Source: Arcobacteraceae bacterium (lineage in GTDB: Bacteria; Campylobacterota; Campylobacteria; Campylobacterales; Arcobacteraceae). Taken from it: a stretch of 64,000 nt of DNA. Numbering within the stretch: position 1 is the stretch's first letter; every line of letters begins with the position of its first letter. Made by a program: the position numbers and the translations under genes. Positions 44,670 to 52,915 of this stretch are shown here, one piece after another. The stretch lies in contig JAQUAG010000002.1 of the NCBI GenBank assembly GCA_028687375.1, positions 186,001-250,000 on the forward strand, in the 5' to 3' direction. A model generated the notes under the pieces. That model worked only from the letters and a program-made list of their open reading frames with translations, was not told where the DNA came from and made no database searches.

Positions 44670-45536
44670 ATGAAAAATATTTCAAATATTGTACTTTACA
44701 ATGATGGCGAACTGGAGTTAAAAGTTTCTCTCAATGAAGAAACGATTTGGCTTACTCAAAAACAGCTTAGTGAACTTTTTAATGTAGAAATTCATACCAT
44801 CAACTATCATATTAAAAATATCTATAAGCAAAAAGAATTAGATAAAATTTCAACTATTCGAAAAATTCGAATAGTTCAAAAAGAGGGAAATAGAGAGATT
44901 CAAAGAGATGTTGAACACTATAATCTTGATATGATAATTTCTATTGGATATAAAGTAAATTCTATCACAGCAACAAAATTCCGCCAATGGGCAACATCAA
45001 TCCTCAAAAACTATATTAAAAATGGCTATGTAATAAATGGTGAAAAAATCTCAAATGAAAGATTTATCGCACTTGAAAATGATGTAAATATTCTAAAATC
45101 TCAAATGAATACGGTTCAATCACTTATAAAAAACAATACTTTAGAAACAGCCCAAGGGATATTTTACGACGGACAAATTTATGATGCTTATGTTTTTGCC
45201 AATGATTTATTAAGAGGTGCAAAAAATGAAATAATTTTGATAGATAACTATATCGATGATACCGTTTTTACTCTATTTTCAAAAGTTCCAACTATTCAGG
45301 TGACGATATATACTCATAGTATTTTAAAGCAACTCAAACTTGACTATGAAAAATACTCCAAACAATATTCCAATATCACCCTAAAAACTTTTCAAAACTC
45401 TCACGATAGATTTTTGATACTTGACAGTAAAGAGATATTTCACATCGGAGCAAGTTTGAAAGACCTTGGCAAAAAATGGTTTGCATTTTCTAAGATAGAT
45501 TTAGAAGCGGAGAGCTTGATAGAAAGATTAAGATAA
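44670..45536 (+). CDS. RhuM-family N-terminus fused to the same PLD-like C-terminal domain
   Basis: 288 residues. The first ~130 are RhuM-like (ETIWLTQKQLSELFNV, then GYKVNSITATKFRQWA), a winged-helix-type module unrelated to ORF6N. The last ~135, from QGIFYDGQIYDAY, carry HDRFLILD and HIGASLKDLGKKWFAFSK as in both ORF6N genes. I start at 44670 because AAAGG lies 7 bases upstream; the ATG at 44631 has none. It is followed by RhuM debris. Confidence 0.83.
   Translation: MKNISNIVLYNDGELELKVSLNEETIWLTQKQLSELFNVEIHTINYHIKNIYKQKELDKISTIRKIRIVQKEGNREIQRDVEHYNLDMIISIGYKVNSITATKFRQWATSILKNYIKNGYVINGEKISNERFIALENDVNILKSQMNTVQSLIKNNTLETAQGIFYDGQIYDAYVFANDLLRGAKNEIILIDNYIDDTVFTLFSKVPTIQVTIYTHSILKQLKLDYEKYSKQYSNITLKTFQNSHDRFLILDSKEIFHIGASLKDLGKKWFAFSKIDLEAESLIERLR
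44852..44876. repeat. 25-bp intragenic inverted repeat in the RhuM/PLD gene
   Basis: Arms AACTATTCGAA and TTCGAATAGTT around AAA, at codons STIRKIRIVQ, in the DNA-binding half just after the winged-helix-like part. Confidence 0.9.
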
Positions 45537-45540
45537 AAAC

Positions 45541-45660
45541 TTGACAGTTGAATTTTTATCAAGTTCTTTCTCTTTAAAAATATTATTGATATGCAAACTT
45601 ATATTTTGTTTTGTTACATCAAAAAGCTCTGCAAGTTGTTTTTGAGTAAGCCAAATATTT
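45541..45660 (-). pseudogene. Inverted RhuM N-terminal gene fragment
   Basis: Read on the minus strand it gives IWLTQKQLAELFDVTKQNI, then SLHINNIFKEKELDKNSTV, matching residues about 25-65 of the RhuM/PLD protein but not identical to it. It begins abruptly at 45660 and breaks off in the STV codons, where the intact gene has its inverted repeat, 4 bases past the stop of that gene. Confidence 0.85.
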
Positions 45661-45730
45661 TTGTTATTGTTATCAAAACAATTTATTAAACGTGATGCTA
45701 GGGGAAATATTTCAAATATTGTACCTTACC
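45661..45730 (+). repeat. Duplicate of the RhuM/PLD gene 5' end
   Basis: Matches 44631-44700 with about six changes, including loss of the ATG (ATGAAA became AGGGGA) and of a base in the ribosome site. It runs into the stop codon of the Amt-GGDEF gene on the opposite strand. Confidence 0.88.
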
Positions 45731-47533
45731 AACAATAAACCTTATTTCTCCCAGTTTCTTTTGCTTGATACAACCCTTTATCGGCTTTTTCTAATATCGC
45801 TTCAAAAGTTTCAAATTCATTTTTAGCACAACTCAGACCAAAGGAAGCGGTTACTTTTTTTACTTCTGGGAAAGTATGTTTTTCTATCGCTATTCTTATC
45901 TTTTCCGCTATTTTTTCCGCTGTAACGATATCTGTTTTAGTTGTAACCAGAACAAACTCCTCTCCACCCCATCTAGCAAATAAGTCATATTCTCGTATTT
46001 GCTTTTGCACTATAAGAGCTAACTCTTTTAAAACTTCATCTCCTACACCATGACCATAAGTATCATTGATATTTTTAAATTTATCTATATCTATCATCGC
46101 TACACACATAGAACTAGCAAATGGATTTATCTCTTCGATTCTCTCCATTAATGCTCTTCTATTGATCACTTTTGTCAAAGGGTCAATCTCTGCTTTATTT
46201 TTTAAAGTGGTATTTTGGTGTCTTAATTCCACTTGTTTTTTTTGTAAGATTTCTAAAAGATAATTAAAAAATTTTGCCACAAGTCCAACTTCTGTACCTC
46301 TTTCTTCATGTATCTTACTTTTAATATTTCTAGTTTTCATAATCTTCACGATACTCTCTATAGTATCTACCCAAGGGAGTTTTGCATTGTGTTCTGTTAC
46401 GTTTAATCCTAACACTTCATGTTTTTTTCGTACCCTTAAAATACCCAATTTGGCCAAAAGGAGAAATACAATAAGCCCAAACACAAAAGCAAATACAAAA
46501 GCAACAGTGATACCAAGTGTTTGTACCAAAATATACTCTATTCGTGTTTGCCCATCTTGAAGTGGTGCAAAGATACCAACAGCCAATGTACCCCAAACTC
46601 CAGCGAAACCGTGGATTCCAACTACGCCTAAAGGGTCGTCTATTTTAAATCTTAATATTAATTTATCAAAAAAGAACATAACAAAAGCGGAGATAAGTCC
46701 TACAAGTGCTGATTCTTGTGTAGTGAATTGGTCACAACCTGCTGTTATCCCTACAAGTCCTGCGATAAGACCAAAAGAGAACACCTCTACACCAACTCTC
46801 TCTTTGTTGATTAAAGTTATTATCCAACCACCAAGTCCACCAAAAGCTGCTGCAATTGTTGTGTTTAAAAGGATTAAAGTGACAAGTGGGTCAAAGCGAA
46901 GTAAACTTCCAGCATTGAATCCAAACCAAGCAAAAAAGAGGATAAAAACACCAAATACAATAAAATTATGATTGCTAGGTGCAAAATACTTCACTTGACC
47001 ATGTGTAAATTTACCAAGTCTTGGACCTAATACCAATGCTCCAGCCAATCCTATCCAAGCACCTAAAGAATGGACTACCGTCGAACCAGCAAAATCTTTA
47101 AAACCTAAAGCGTGAAGCCAACCACTATCACTCCATGCCCAATGCCCAAATATAGGATAGATAATAGCACTCACAATTATTGAAATAAATATGTAAGCAT
47201 TAAACTTTATCCTCTCAGCAACAGCACCTGAAACGATAGTAATAGCGGTTGCTGCAAACATCGCTTGAAAAAAGAAAAAACCATTTTGAGTATAATTTGC
47301 ACCGTCAATTGCAAAATCACTCCACCGATATCAGTCCCAAACATCAAACCAAAACCAATAAGCCAAAAAAAGATGATACTAAAAACGGTATCAATAAGGT
47401 TTTTCATAGCCACATTGATAGTATTTTTTGACCTAACAGTCCCCGTTTCAATAAGTGCAAATCCAAATTGCATCATAAACACTAAAAATCCACAAAGAAG
47501 TACCCATAAAAGATTGATATTTTCTATAACCAT
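45726..47533 (-). pseudogene. amt: Ammonium transporter fused to GGDEF domain, one-base frameshift
   Basis: Two overlapping frames make one gene. Codons from 47533 encode LLWVLLCGFLVFMMQFGFAL and the first helices up to TDIGGV; after a likely missing base near 47318-47322 the other frame continues DGANYTQNGFFFFQAMFAAT to the end. The Amt part has DFAGSTVVHS, WFGFNAGS and VGIHGFAGVWG, including the pore histidines. A coiled linker leads to a GGDEF domain with RWGGEEF and an upstream RxxD inhibitory site. If intact it would couple ammonium uptake or sensing to c-di-GMP synthesis. The shift may be a real mutation or a read error; neighbours show no other errors. Confidence 0.85.
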
Positions 47534-47788
47534 TGTATTATCCTAAAATTATTTTTTGATTTTAGCATCTAAAATAACCAACTTTTATTATAATTATGTA
47601 TATTATTTATACAACTCAAAAAATGTAATCAAATACCTTTTCAAATAATTATTTACCACTTACCACTATATTTTTAGTTCAATATAAAATTGAAATATCT
47701 AAAAAATTATCAATTATTTTTAAATAAGCAATCGTTTCGTAATCATAATTTTACTAAAATTCATTATCCAATAAGAAAAGGACTTACA

Positions 47789-50218
47789 ATGAAAATAGTA
47801 ATAGTCGGTGGTGGAATAACAGCTGTATATCTGGCAAATAATTTGCTTTTAAAAGATAGTTCTTTAGAAATTTTAATTTTATCAAATGAAAAATTTCCCC
47901 CTTATGATAGGATTCATCTTTGTGCACTTGTAGATAACTCTTTAGGGCTTGATGAAATAACACTAGAACTAAGTCCAAATGCGAAACTATTTTTAAATGA
48001 AGAGGTCACAAATATTGACCCAAAAGAAAAAGTGGTAACAACAAAAGATAACTCTTACCCTTACGATAAACTTATCATTGCAACTGGAAGTAAGCCAAAA
48101 GTTACCTTTGATATCTCAAATATAAAAAATGCTACAACTTTTAGAAGTGCCACTGATGCTTATAAGATACGAGACAATATACCTCATAAAAATGTAGTTC
48201 TAGTAGGTGTTGGACCTATTTCACTTGAACTTTTAGATACATTAAGTAAGATTGAAAATCTTGAAAATATCTATCTTATAGGACGAAAAGAGCATCTTTA
48301 TTGTAAAGATTTGGATATTGGTGCAGTTAAACTTATCGATACTATTTTTACTCAAAATAAAAAAATAAAAATCTCTTACAATGATGAGATAACAGATACT
48401 CAAATAGAAAATAATGAAATAAAAAAAATAATTACAAAAAACCATACCATAGAGAATCCATTTTTGATTTTTGGGGTTGGAATTGAGCCAAATATTGAGT
48501 TTGCTAAATCATCGCTTTCTTGCCATAGGGGAATTTTAGTTGATGATTGTATGCGAACAAGTGATGAAAATATCTATGCAGTTGGTGAAGCTTGTGAGCT
48601 AAGCTCAAGTAAATTTATAGCTGGAAGAGTTAAAGAGTGTACTAATGAATGTGATGTTGCTATTGCTTCTATTGTAGGGGAAGAAAAAGAATTTTTAGGG
48701 GAAGTGGCTATTGATGCCCTTAAAGTTGGCTCATTTTTATTGGCTGATATCACATCTAAAACTTATGATGGGAACGATATTAACAATGAAAATATCATCA
48801 TCTCTTCCAAAAAAGAAAATCGTTTTGATCAATATATCATCAACCAAAATAAACTTGTAAAATTTATAGGAATCAATACAAATATCGATATTTTACATCT
48901 TAAATCTTTGATGGAAGAGGAAAAATCAATCGATGCTGGATATTTCTTTGACAATAGATTAGTAAGTGAAAGAGGTCGACTTGTATGTAGTTGTTCTCCT
49001 ACTCATGAACTTGATTTGGTAGAGATTATTGAGGAAAACTGCGTAAGAGAATTTTGTGAACTCAAAGAGTTTAGTGAAGCTGGAAGGGTATGTGGAAGAT
49101 GTAAACAAGATATCTCTAAAATCATCCAATCTACACCTACAGACCCTATTATTGCGCAACAAAAAAAAGAGGCAAAAGCGCAAGCAAAACTTGAAAAAGA
49201 GCATCAATTAGTTGAAAAAAGGATTGATAAATACAATCAACTCCATGCAACAAATCAAATAGACACTACAAATTTAGATGCAGCAATGGAGAGTTTTGAC
49301 CTTAAAAATGAGTACAATAAATGGATTTCGATGATGACTGCAAGTCTACGACTCCATCCACAATATGAATCTACTATCCAAAAAGCGGTGAAAAACTTAA
49401 ATAAAATCCCAATCATTTGGCTTGAACTTTCAGACTGTACAGGGAATAGCGAAAGCTTTATAAAATCATCCCATCCAACAGTTGAGGATTTGATTTTGGA
49501 TTTTGTTTCACTTGACTATCATGAGTTACTTATGGCAGCAGCTGGAGATGAGAGTGAAACTGTCCTAGAGGAAACTATCAAAAAACATAAAGGAAAATTT
49601 GTTTTACTTGTAGAAGGTGCTGTTCCACTAGGACTGGATGGGAAGTTTTTACGAATTGGACCAAAAGGGGAAACGGGACTTGCACTTTTACAAAAATGTG
49701 CTAAAGAAGCGGCCATAGTTATCAGTGTGGGGAGTTGTGCTTATGATGGTGGAATAGTAGCTGCTGGAACAAATCCCACAGGTGCTGTTGGGGTTGCAGA
49801 GGCACTGCAAAGAGATGATATCATCAATCTACCAGGTTGTCCAACAAACCCTATCAATATTGTTGGAACTCTTTTACATTACATTATGTTTGAGGAACTT
49901 CCAGCCCTTGATACAAAAAATCGACCACTATGGGCTTATTCACATAAAATTCACGATAACTGCGAGAGAAGAGGACATTATGATGCTGATGAATTTGTCC
50001 AAGAATGGGGAGATGATGGAGCAAAACAAGGTTGGTGTTTATTTAAAATGGGATGTAAAGGACCGTATGCAAACCTTAATTGTTCGTTGGTGAAATTTAA
50101 TGAGGGTTCTAGTTGGCCAGTTCAAGTTGGGCATGGTTGTTTTGGTTGTGGCGAGGGGAAAATCGCTTTTGATAAATATGCAAATAATAGAGAACTTCCT
50201 GCTGAGGAGCAAAAATGA
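47789..50218 (+). CDS. FAD/NAD(P) oxidoreductase - BFD-like [2Fe-2S] - [NiFe] hydrogenase small subunit fusion
   Basis: 809 residues. Residues 1-300 are a two-dinucleotide flavoprotein like NirB or rubredoxin reductase (IVGGGITA at the N-terminus, ATGSKP, LVGVGPISLE, IYAVGEA). Residues 398-445 are BFD-like with CSC (400, 402) and CGRC (435, 438). A charged coiled linker (about 455-485) leads to the small subunit from ~540, with DCTGNSES, GSCAYDGG, LPGCPTNP, HDNCE, GWCLFKMGC, NC and GHGCFGC. The last three clusters are complete, but the second proximal Cys is Asn553. There is no Tat signal, so it is cytosolic. It could pass electrons from H2 to NAD(P)+. AAAAGG precedes ATG 47789. Confidence 0.9.
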   Translation: MKIVIVGGGITAVYLANNLLLKDSSLEILILSNEKFPPYDRIHLCALVDNSLGLDEITLELSPNAKLFLNEEVTNIDPKEKVVTTKDNSYPYDKLIIATGSKPKVTFDISNIKNATTFRSATDAYKIRDNIPHKNVVLVGVGPISLELLDTLSKIENLENIYLIGRKEHLYCKDLDIGAVKLIDTIFTQNKKIKISYNDEITDTQIENNEIKKIITKNHTIENPFLIFGVGIEPNIEFAKSSLSCHRGILVDDCMRTSDENIYAVGEACELSSSKFIAGRVKECTNECDVAIASIVGEEKEFLGEVAIDALKVGSFLLADITSKTYDGNDINNENIIISSKKENRFDQYIINQNKLVKFIGINTNIDILHLKSLMEEEKSIDAGYFFDNRLVSERGRLVCSCSPTHELDLVEIIEENCVREFCELKEFSEAGRVCGRCKQDISKIIQSTPTDPIIAQQKKEAKAQAKLEKEHQLVEKRIDKYNQLHATNQIDTTNLDAAMESFDLKNEYNKWISMMTASLRLHPQYESTIQKAVKNLNKIPIIWLELSDCTGNSESFIKSSHPTVEDLILDFVSLDYHELLMAAAGDESETVLEETIKKHKGKFVLLVEGAVPLGLDGKFLRIGPKGETGLALLQKCAKEAAIVISVGSCAYDGGIVAAGTNPTGAVGVAEALQRDDIINLPGCPTNPINIVGTLLHYIMFEELPALDTKNRPLWAYSHKIHDNCERRGHYDADEFVQEWGDDGAKQGWCLFKMGCKGPYANLNCSLVKFNEGSSWPVQVGHGCFGCGEGKIAFDKYANNRELPAEEQK

Positions 50219-51900
50219 AAACGCTAAAAAAAATTATAATAGACCCCATCACGAGAATAGAGGGGCATTTAAGAGTAGAAGTTGAAGTGGATGAGAATAA
50301 TATCATAAGGGAAGCTTGGGCAAGTGGGCAACTTTTTCGAGGACTTGAAATCATCTTAAAAGATAAAGACCCACGAGATACGCCACTTTTAGCTCAAAGG
50401 ATTTGTGGTGTGTGTACAAACTCACATTATCGAGCTTCAACAAGAGCTACAGAAGATGCTTATGGAATAGAGATACCTAAAAATGCAAAAATTATCCGTG
50501 ATTTAATTTCTCTTAGTTTATTTGTTCAAGACCATATCGTTCACTATTATCATCTTCACTCTTTTGATTTTGTTGATGTTACAAGTGCTTTAAATGCAGA
50601 TGCTACAAAAGCTAGTGAGGTTGCTTTAAAATATACTTCTAATCCATATAGAAACTCTGTTTCCCATCTAAACGCAGTCAAAGAAAAATTAGTTAACTTT
50701 GTAAATGCTGGGAAATTAGGGATTTTTGCAAATGGATATTGGGGGCATGATACTTACAAATTTACCCCTGAAGAAAATCTACTCCAACTCTCCCACTACT
50801 TTGAAGCATTACGAATCCAAAGGGAGATAAGTAAAGCAATAGCAATTTTCGGTGGAAAAACTCCGCACCCACAATATATGGTTATTGGTGGAGTTACAAG
50901 TATTATGGATATGTTAACAGCTTCAAGGGTAAATGACTTTTTAGCAATCATCAAAGATATAAATGACTTTATCCAAAGAGCGTATATCCCTGATATAAAA
51001 ATGCTTTGCACTGCCTACAAAGAGGATATGCAATCAGAGAACGGGAAAGCTATGGGGAACTTTATGGCTGTAGGAGGATATAGTTTTTCTAGTGGTGATA
51101 GAGTTTTTGAAGATGGGATTATTTACGATTTTGATTTTGCAAATGTGGTCGATTTTGATGAAACAAAAATAACTGAAGAGGCTTATCGTGCGTGGTATGC
51201 AAAAGAGGATAAAACAAAACCCTACGATGGGGAAACAGAAGTTCTTTACACAGACCTTAATGATGATGGAAGTTTGAAAACGGAAGGGAAATATAGCTGG
51301 ATAAAATCCCCAAGATATGGTGGTAAAGCTATGGAAGTTGGACCATTAGCTCGTATGATAATAGGATATGCAAAAGGTTCAAAAATCATCAAACCCTATA
51401 TCGCAAACTTTTTAGAGGAACTTGACCTTGAACTTAAAGACCTTTGCGGAACAATTGGACGAAATGCAGCTCGTGCTATAGAAGCTCAAATATGCTGTGA
51501 ATTTATCTTTGATTTTGTAAATGATTTGCTTGAAAATGTTAAGTACTATGATGAAAAAGTGTGGACAAAATACGATTTTGATAGCTTACCAAAAGAGGCT
51601 ATGGGAAGAGGAATGTTTGAAGTTCCAAGGGGAGTTTTGGGACATTTTATAAAGATACAAAATGGGAAAATAAGTAACTACCAAGCGATTGTTCCTACAA
51701 CATGGAACGCTTCTCCAAAAGATGAAGATGGAAAAAGAGGAGCTTACGAAGAGGCACTAATTGGGCTAAAACTCAGTGACACAGCTAAACCCCTTGAAGT
51801 TTTAAGGGTGATTCATAGTTTTGACCCTTGCATCGCTTGTGCTGTGCATATTGTTGATACGAAAAAACGAGAGTTGGGACAATTTAAGATTAAAAGATAA
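50215..51900 (+). CDS. Cytosolic [NiFe] hydrogenase large subunit
   Basis: 561 residues. Ni ligands in RICGVC (Cys64, Cys67) and DPCIAC (Cys539, Cys542); after His545 a 16-residue tail should be removed by a maturation protease. It opens with DPITRIEGHLR, normal for group 1 and 2 large subunits. The ATGA overlap with the fusion gene shows a two-gene unit. No cytochrome b, Tat or hyp genes follow, so electrons must leave through the fused flavoprotein and maturation genes lie elsewhere. Group 1 or 2 type cannot be settled by eye. Confidence 0.93.
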   Translation: MKTLKKIIIDPITRIEGHLRVEVEVDENNIIREAWASGQLFRGLEIILKDKDPRDTPLLAQRICGVCTNSHYRASTRATEDAYGIEIPKNAKIIRDLISLSLFVQDHIVHYYHLHSFDFVDVTSALNADATKASEVALKYTSNPYRNSVSHLNAVKEKLVNFVNAGKLGIFANGYWGHDTYKFTPEENLLQLSHYFEALRIQREISKAIAIFGGKTPHPQYMVIGGVTSIMDMLTASRVNDFLAIIKDINDFIQRAYIPDIKMLCTAYKEDMQSENGKAMGNFMAVGGYSFSSGDRVFEDGIIYDFDFANVVDFDETKITEEAYRAWYAKEDKTKPYDGETEVLYTDLNDDGSLKTEGKYSWIKSPRYGGKAMEVGPLARMIIGYAKGSKIIKPYIANFLEELDLELKDLCGTIGRNAARAIEAQICCEFIFDFVNDLLENVKYYDEKVWTKYDFDSLPKEAMGRGMFEVPRGVLGHFIKIQNGKISNYQAIVPTTWNASPKDEDGKRGAYEEALIGLKLSDTAKPLEVLRVIHSFDPCIACAVHIVDTKKRELGQFKIKR

Positions 51901-51918
51901 CCGTTGTATAAAAACTAA

Positions 51919-51945
51919 AAAAGCTTCTCAAATTGAGAAGCTTTT
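51919..51945. terminator. Bidirectional terminator between hydrogenase and cheY-like genes
   Basis: A perfect 13-bp stem (AAAAGCTTCTCAA and its complement) with almost no loop; A-run on one side and T-run on the other suit termination both ways. Confidence 0.9.
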
Positions 51946-51966
51946 AAAATTTCTTTGAGAAAAGAT

Positions 51967-52353
51967 TTATATCTCAAGCTCACTTACAAGATTGATAAAC
52001 TTTATAAAATCAAACGGTTTAAGAATGTAATCTGTCACTTTAAGTTCATCAGCACTTTTAAGATATTCAGGTTCTGTATGTGCGGACATGATGATACAAG
52101 GAATATCGGAACCACTTTCTCTTATATGACGAATCATCTCAATACCATTCATCACAGGCATATTTATATCAGATACAACAAGTTGAATATCACTGTTATT
52201 TTTAAGTATTTCTAAACCTTCAGCACCATTTCTAGCTGTTAAAAAGTTTGCTCCAAGCTTTGATAGCGTATCACTAATGATAGTTATCAAATCATTTTCA
52301 TCTTCAACAAAAAGAATTTTTATAGTCCTAAGTTTCGCTATTTTATTTTGCAT
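51967..52353 (-). CDS. CheY-like single-domain response regulator
   Basis: 128 residues: a short basic lead, then a receiver domain with LFVEDEND acidic pair, phospho-Asp in VVSDINMP, MSAH switch and the LKPFD lysine. No output domain. It lies 9 bases after cheW. Because all kinases in the window lack partners, it could serve any of them or CheA. Confidence 0.88.
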   Translation of the reverse strand: MQNKIAKLRTIKILFVEDENDLITIISDTLSKLGANFLTARNGAEGLEILKNNSDIQLVVSDINMPVMNGIEMIRHIRESGSDIPCIIMSAHTEPEYLKSADELKVTDYILKPFDFIKFINLVSELEI

Positions 52354-52362
52354 TTATAATTC

Positions 52363-52854
52363 CTATGATTTGAGAAGTTCTGACTTATGAACCACATTTT
52401 CTATATCCATCATTACAAGCATTTGATTATCTTCAAGTCTTACAAAACCTTTAAGATATTTCGAAGGGATCGCAGAACCCATATCTGATACTGGAGATAA
52501 AGAATCTGTCTCAATTTTTTGAACATCATCAACTTTATCAACAACGATACCAATCATTCTATCATCGCTTGTAATAACTGCAATTACTGCTGTATTATCA
52601 TTGTAAACTATATCACCTGTATTAAATTTGATTCTAATATCTAAGATAGGTACAACTTCCCCTCTAAGATTGATGAGTCCTTTGACCCAGTCAGAAGTGT
52701 TTGGTAATGGAGTAATAATCTCTGGATAAGTTAATATTTCTCTTATTTTAGGTAATTCTATAGCGTACTTCATTTGACCTAAGATAAATGTCATATATTC
52801 ATTCGGTGTTGTCCCTTTTCTAGGCGGTTGATTACTTTGTTGATCAGCTTGCAT
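52363..52854 (-). CDS. cheW: CheW chemotaxis coupling protein
   Basis: 163 residues with EYMTFILGQMKYAIEL, EIITPLPN..DWVKGLINLRGEVVPILDI and the later KVDDVQKIE segment of CheW. It bridges chemoreceptors such as the one at 57269 to CheA. The N-terminal 15 residues are polar and unstructured. Confidence 0.92.
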   Translation of the reverse strand: MQADQQSNQPPRKGTTPNEYMTFILGQMKYAIELPKIREILTYPEIITPLPNTSDWVKGLINLRGEVVPILDIRIKFNTGDIVYNDNTAVIAVITSDDRMIGIVVDKVDDVQKIETDSLSPVSDMGSAIPSKYLKGFVRLEDNQMLVMMDIENVVHKSELLKS

Positions 52855-52915
52855 AATTACTTCCTTAGTTTGTAATAAAATTATCCTATTGTATCTTGTT
52901 TTCTCTTATATGCTC

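Noticed and set aside
41065-45730. Accessory patch as a prophage or integrative element
   Set aside because: No integrase, transposase, phage structural gene, tRNA target or att-like pair was found; only repeats and small modules.
49782-50093. A 103-codon frame inside the hydrogenase small-subunit region
   Set aside because: It overlaps the conserved LPGCPTNP and cluster-binding region entirely in another phase; the in-frame protein is clearly the real one.
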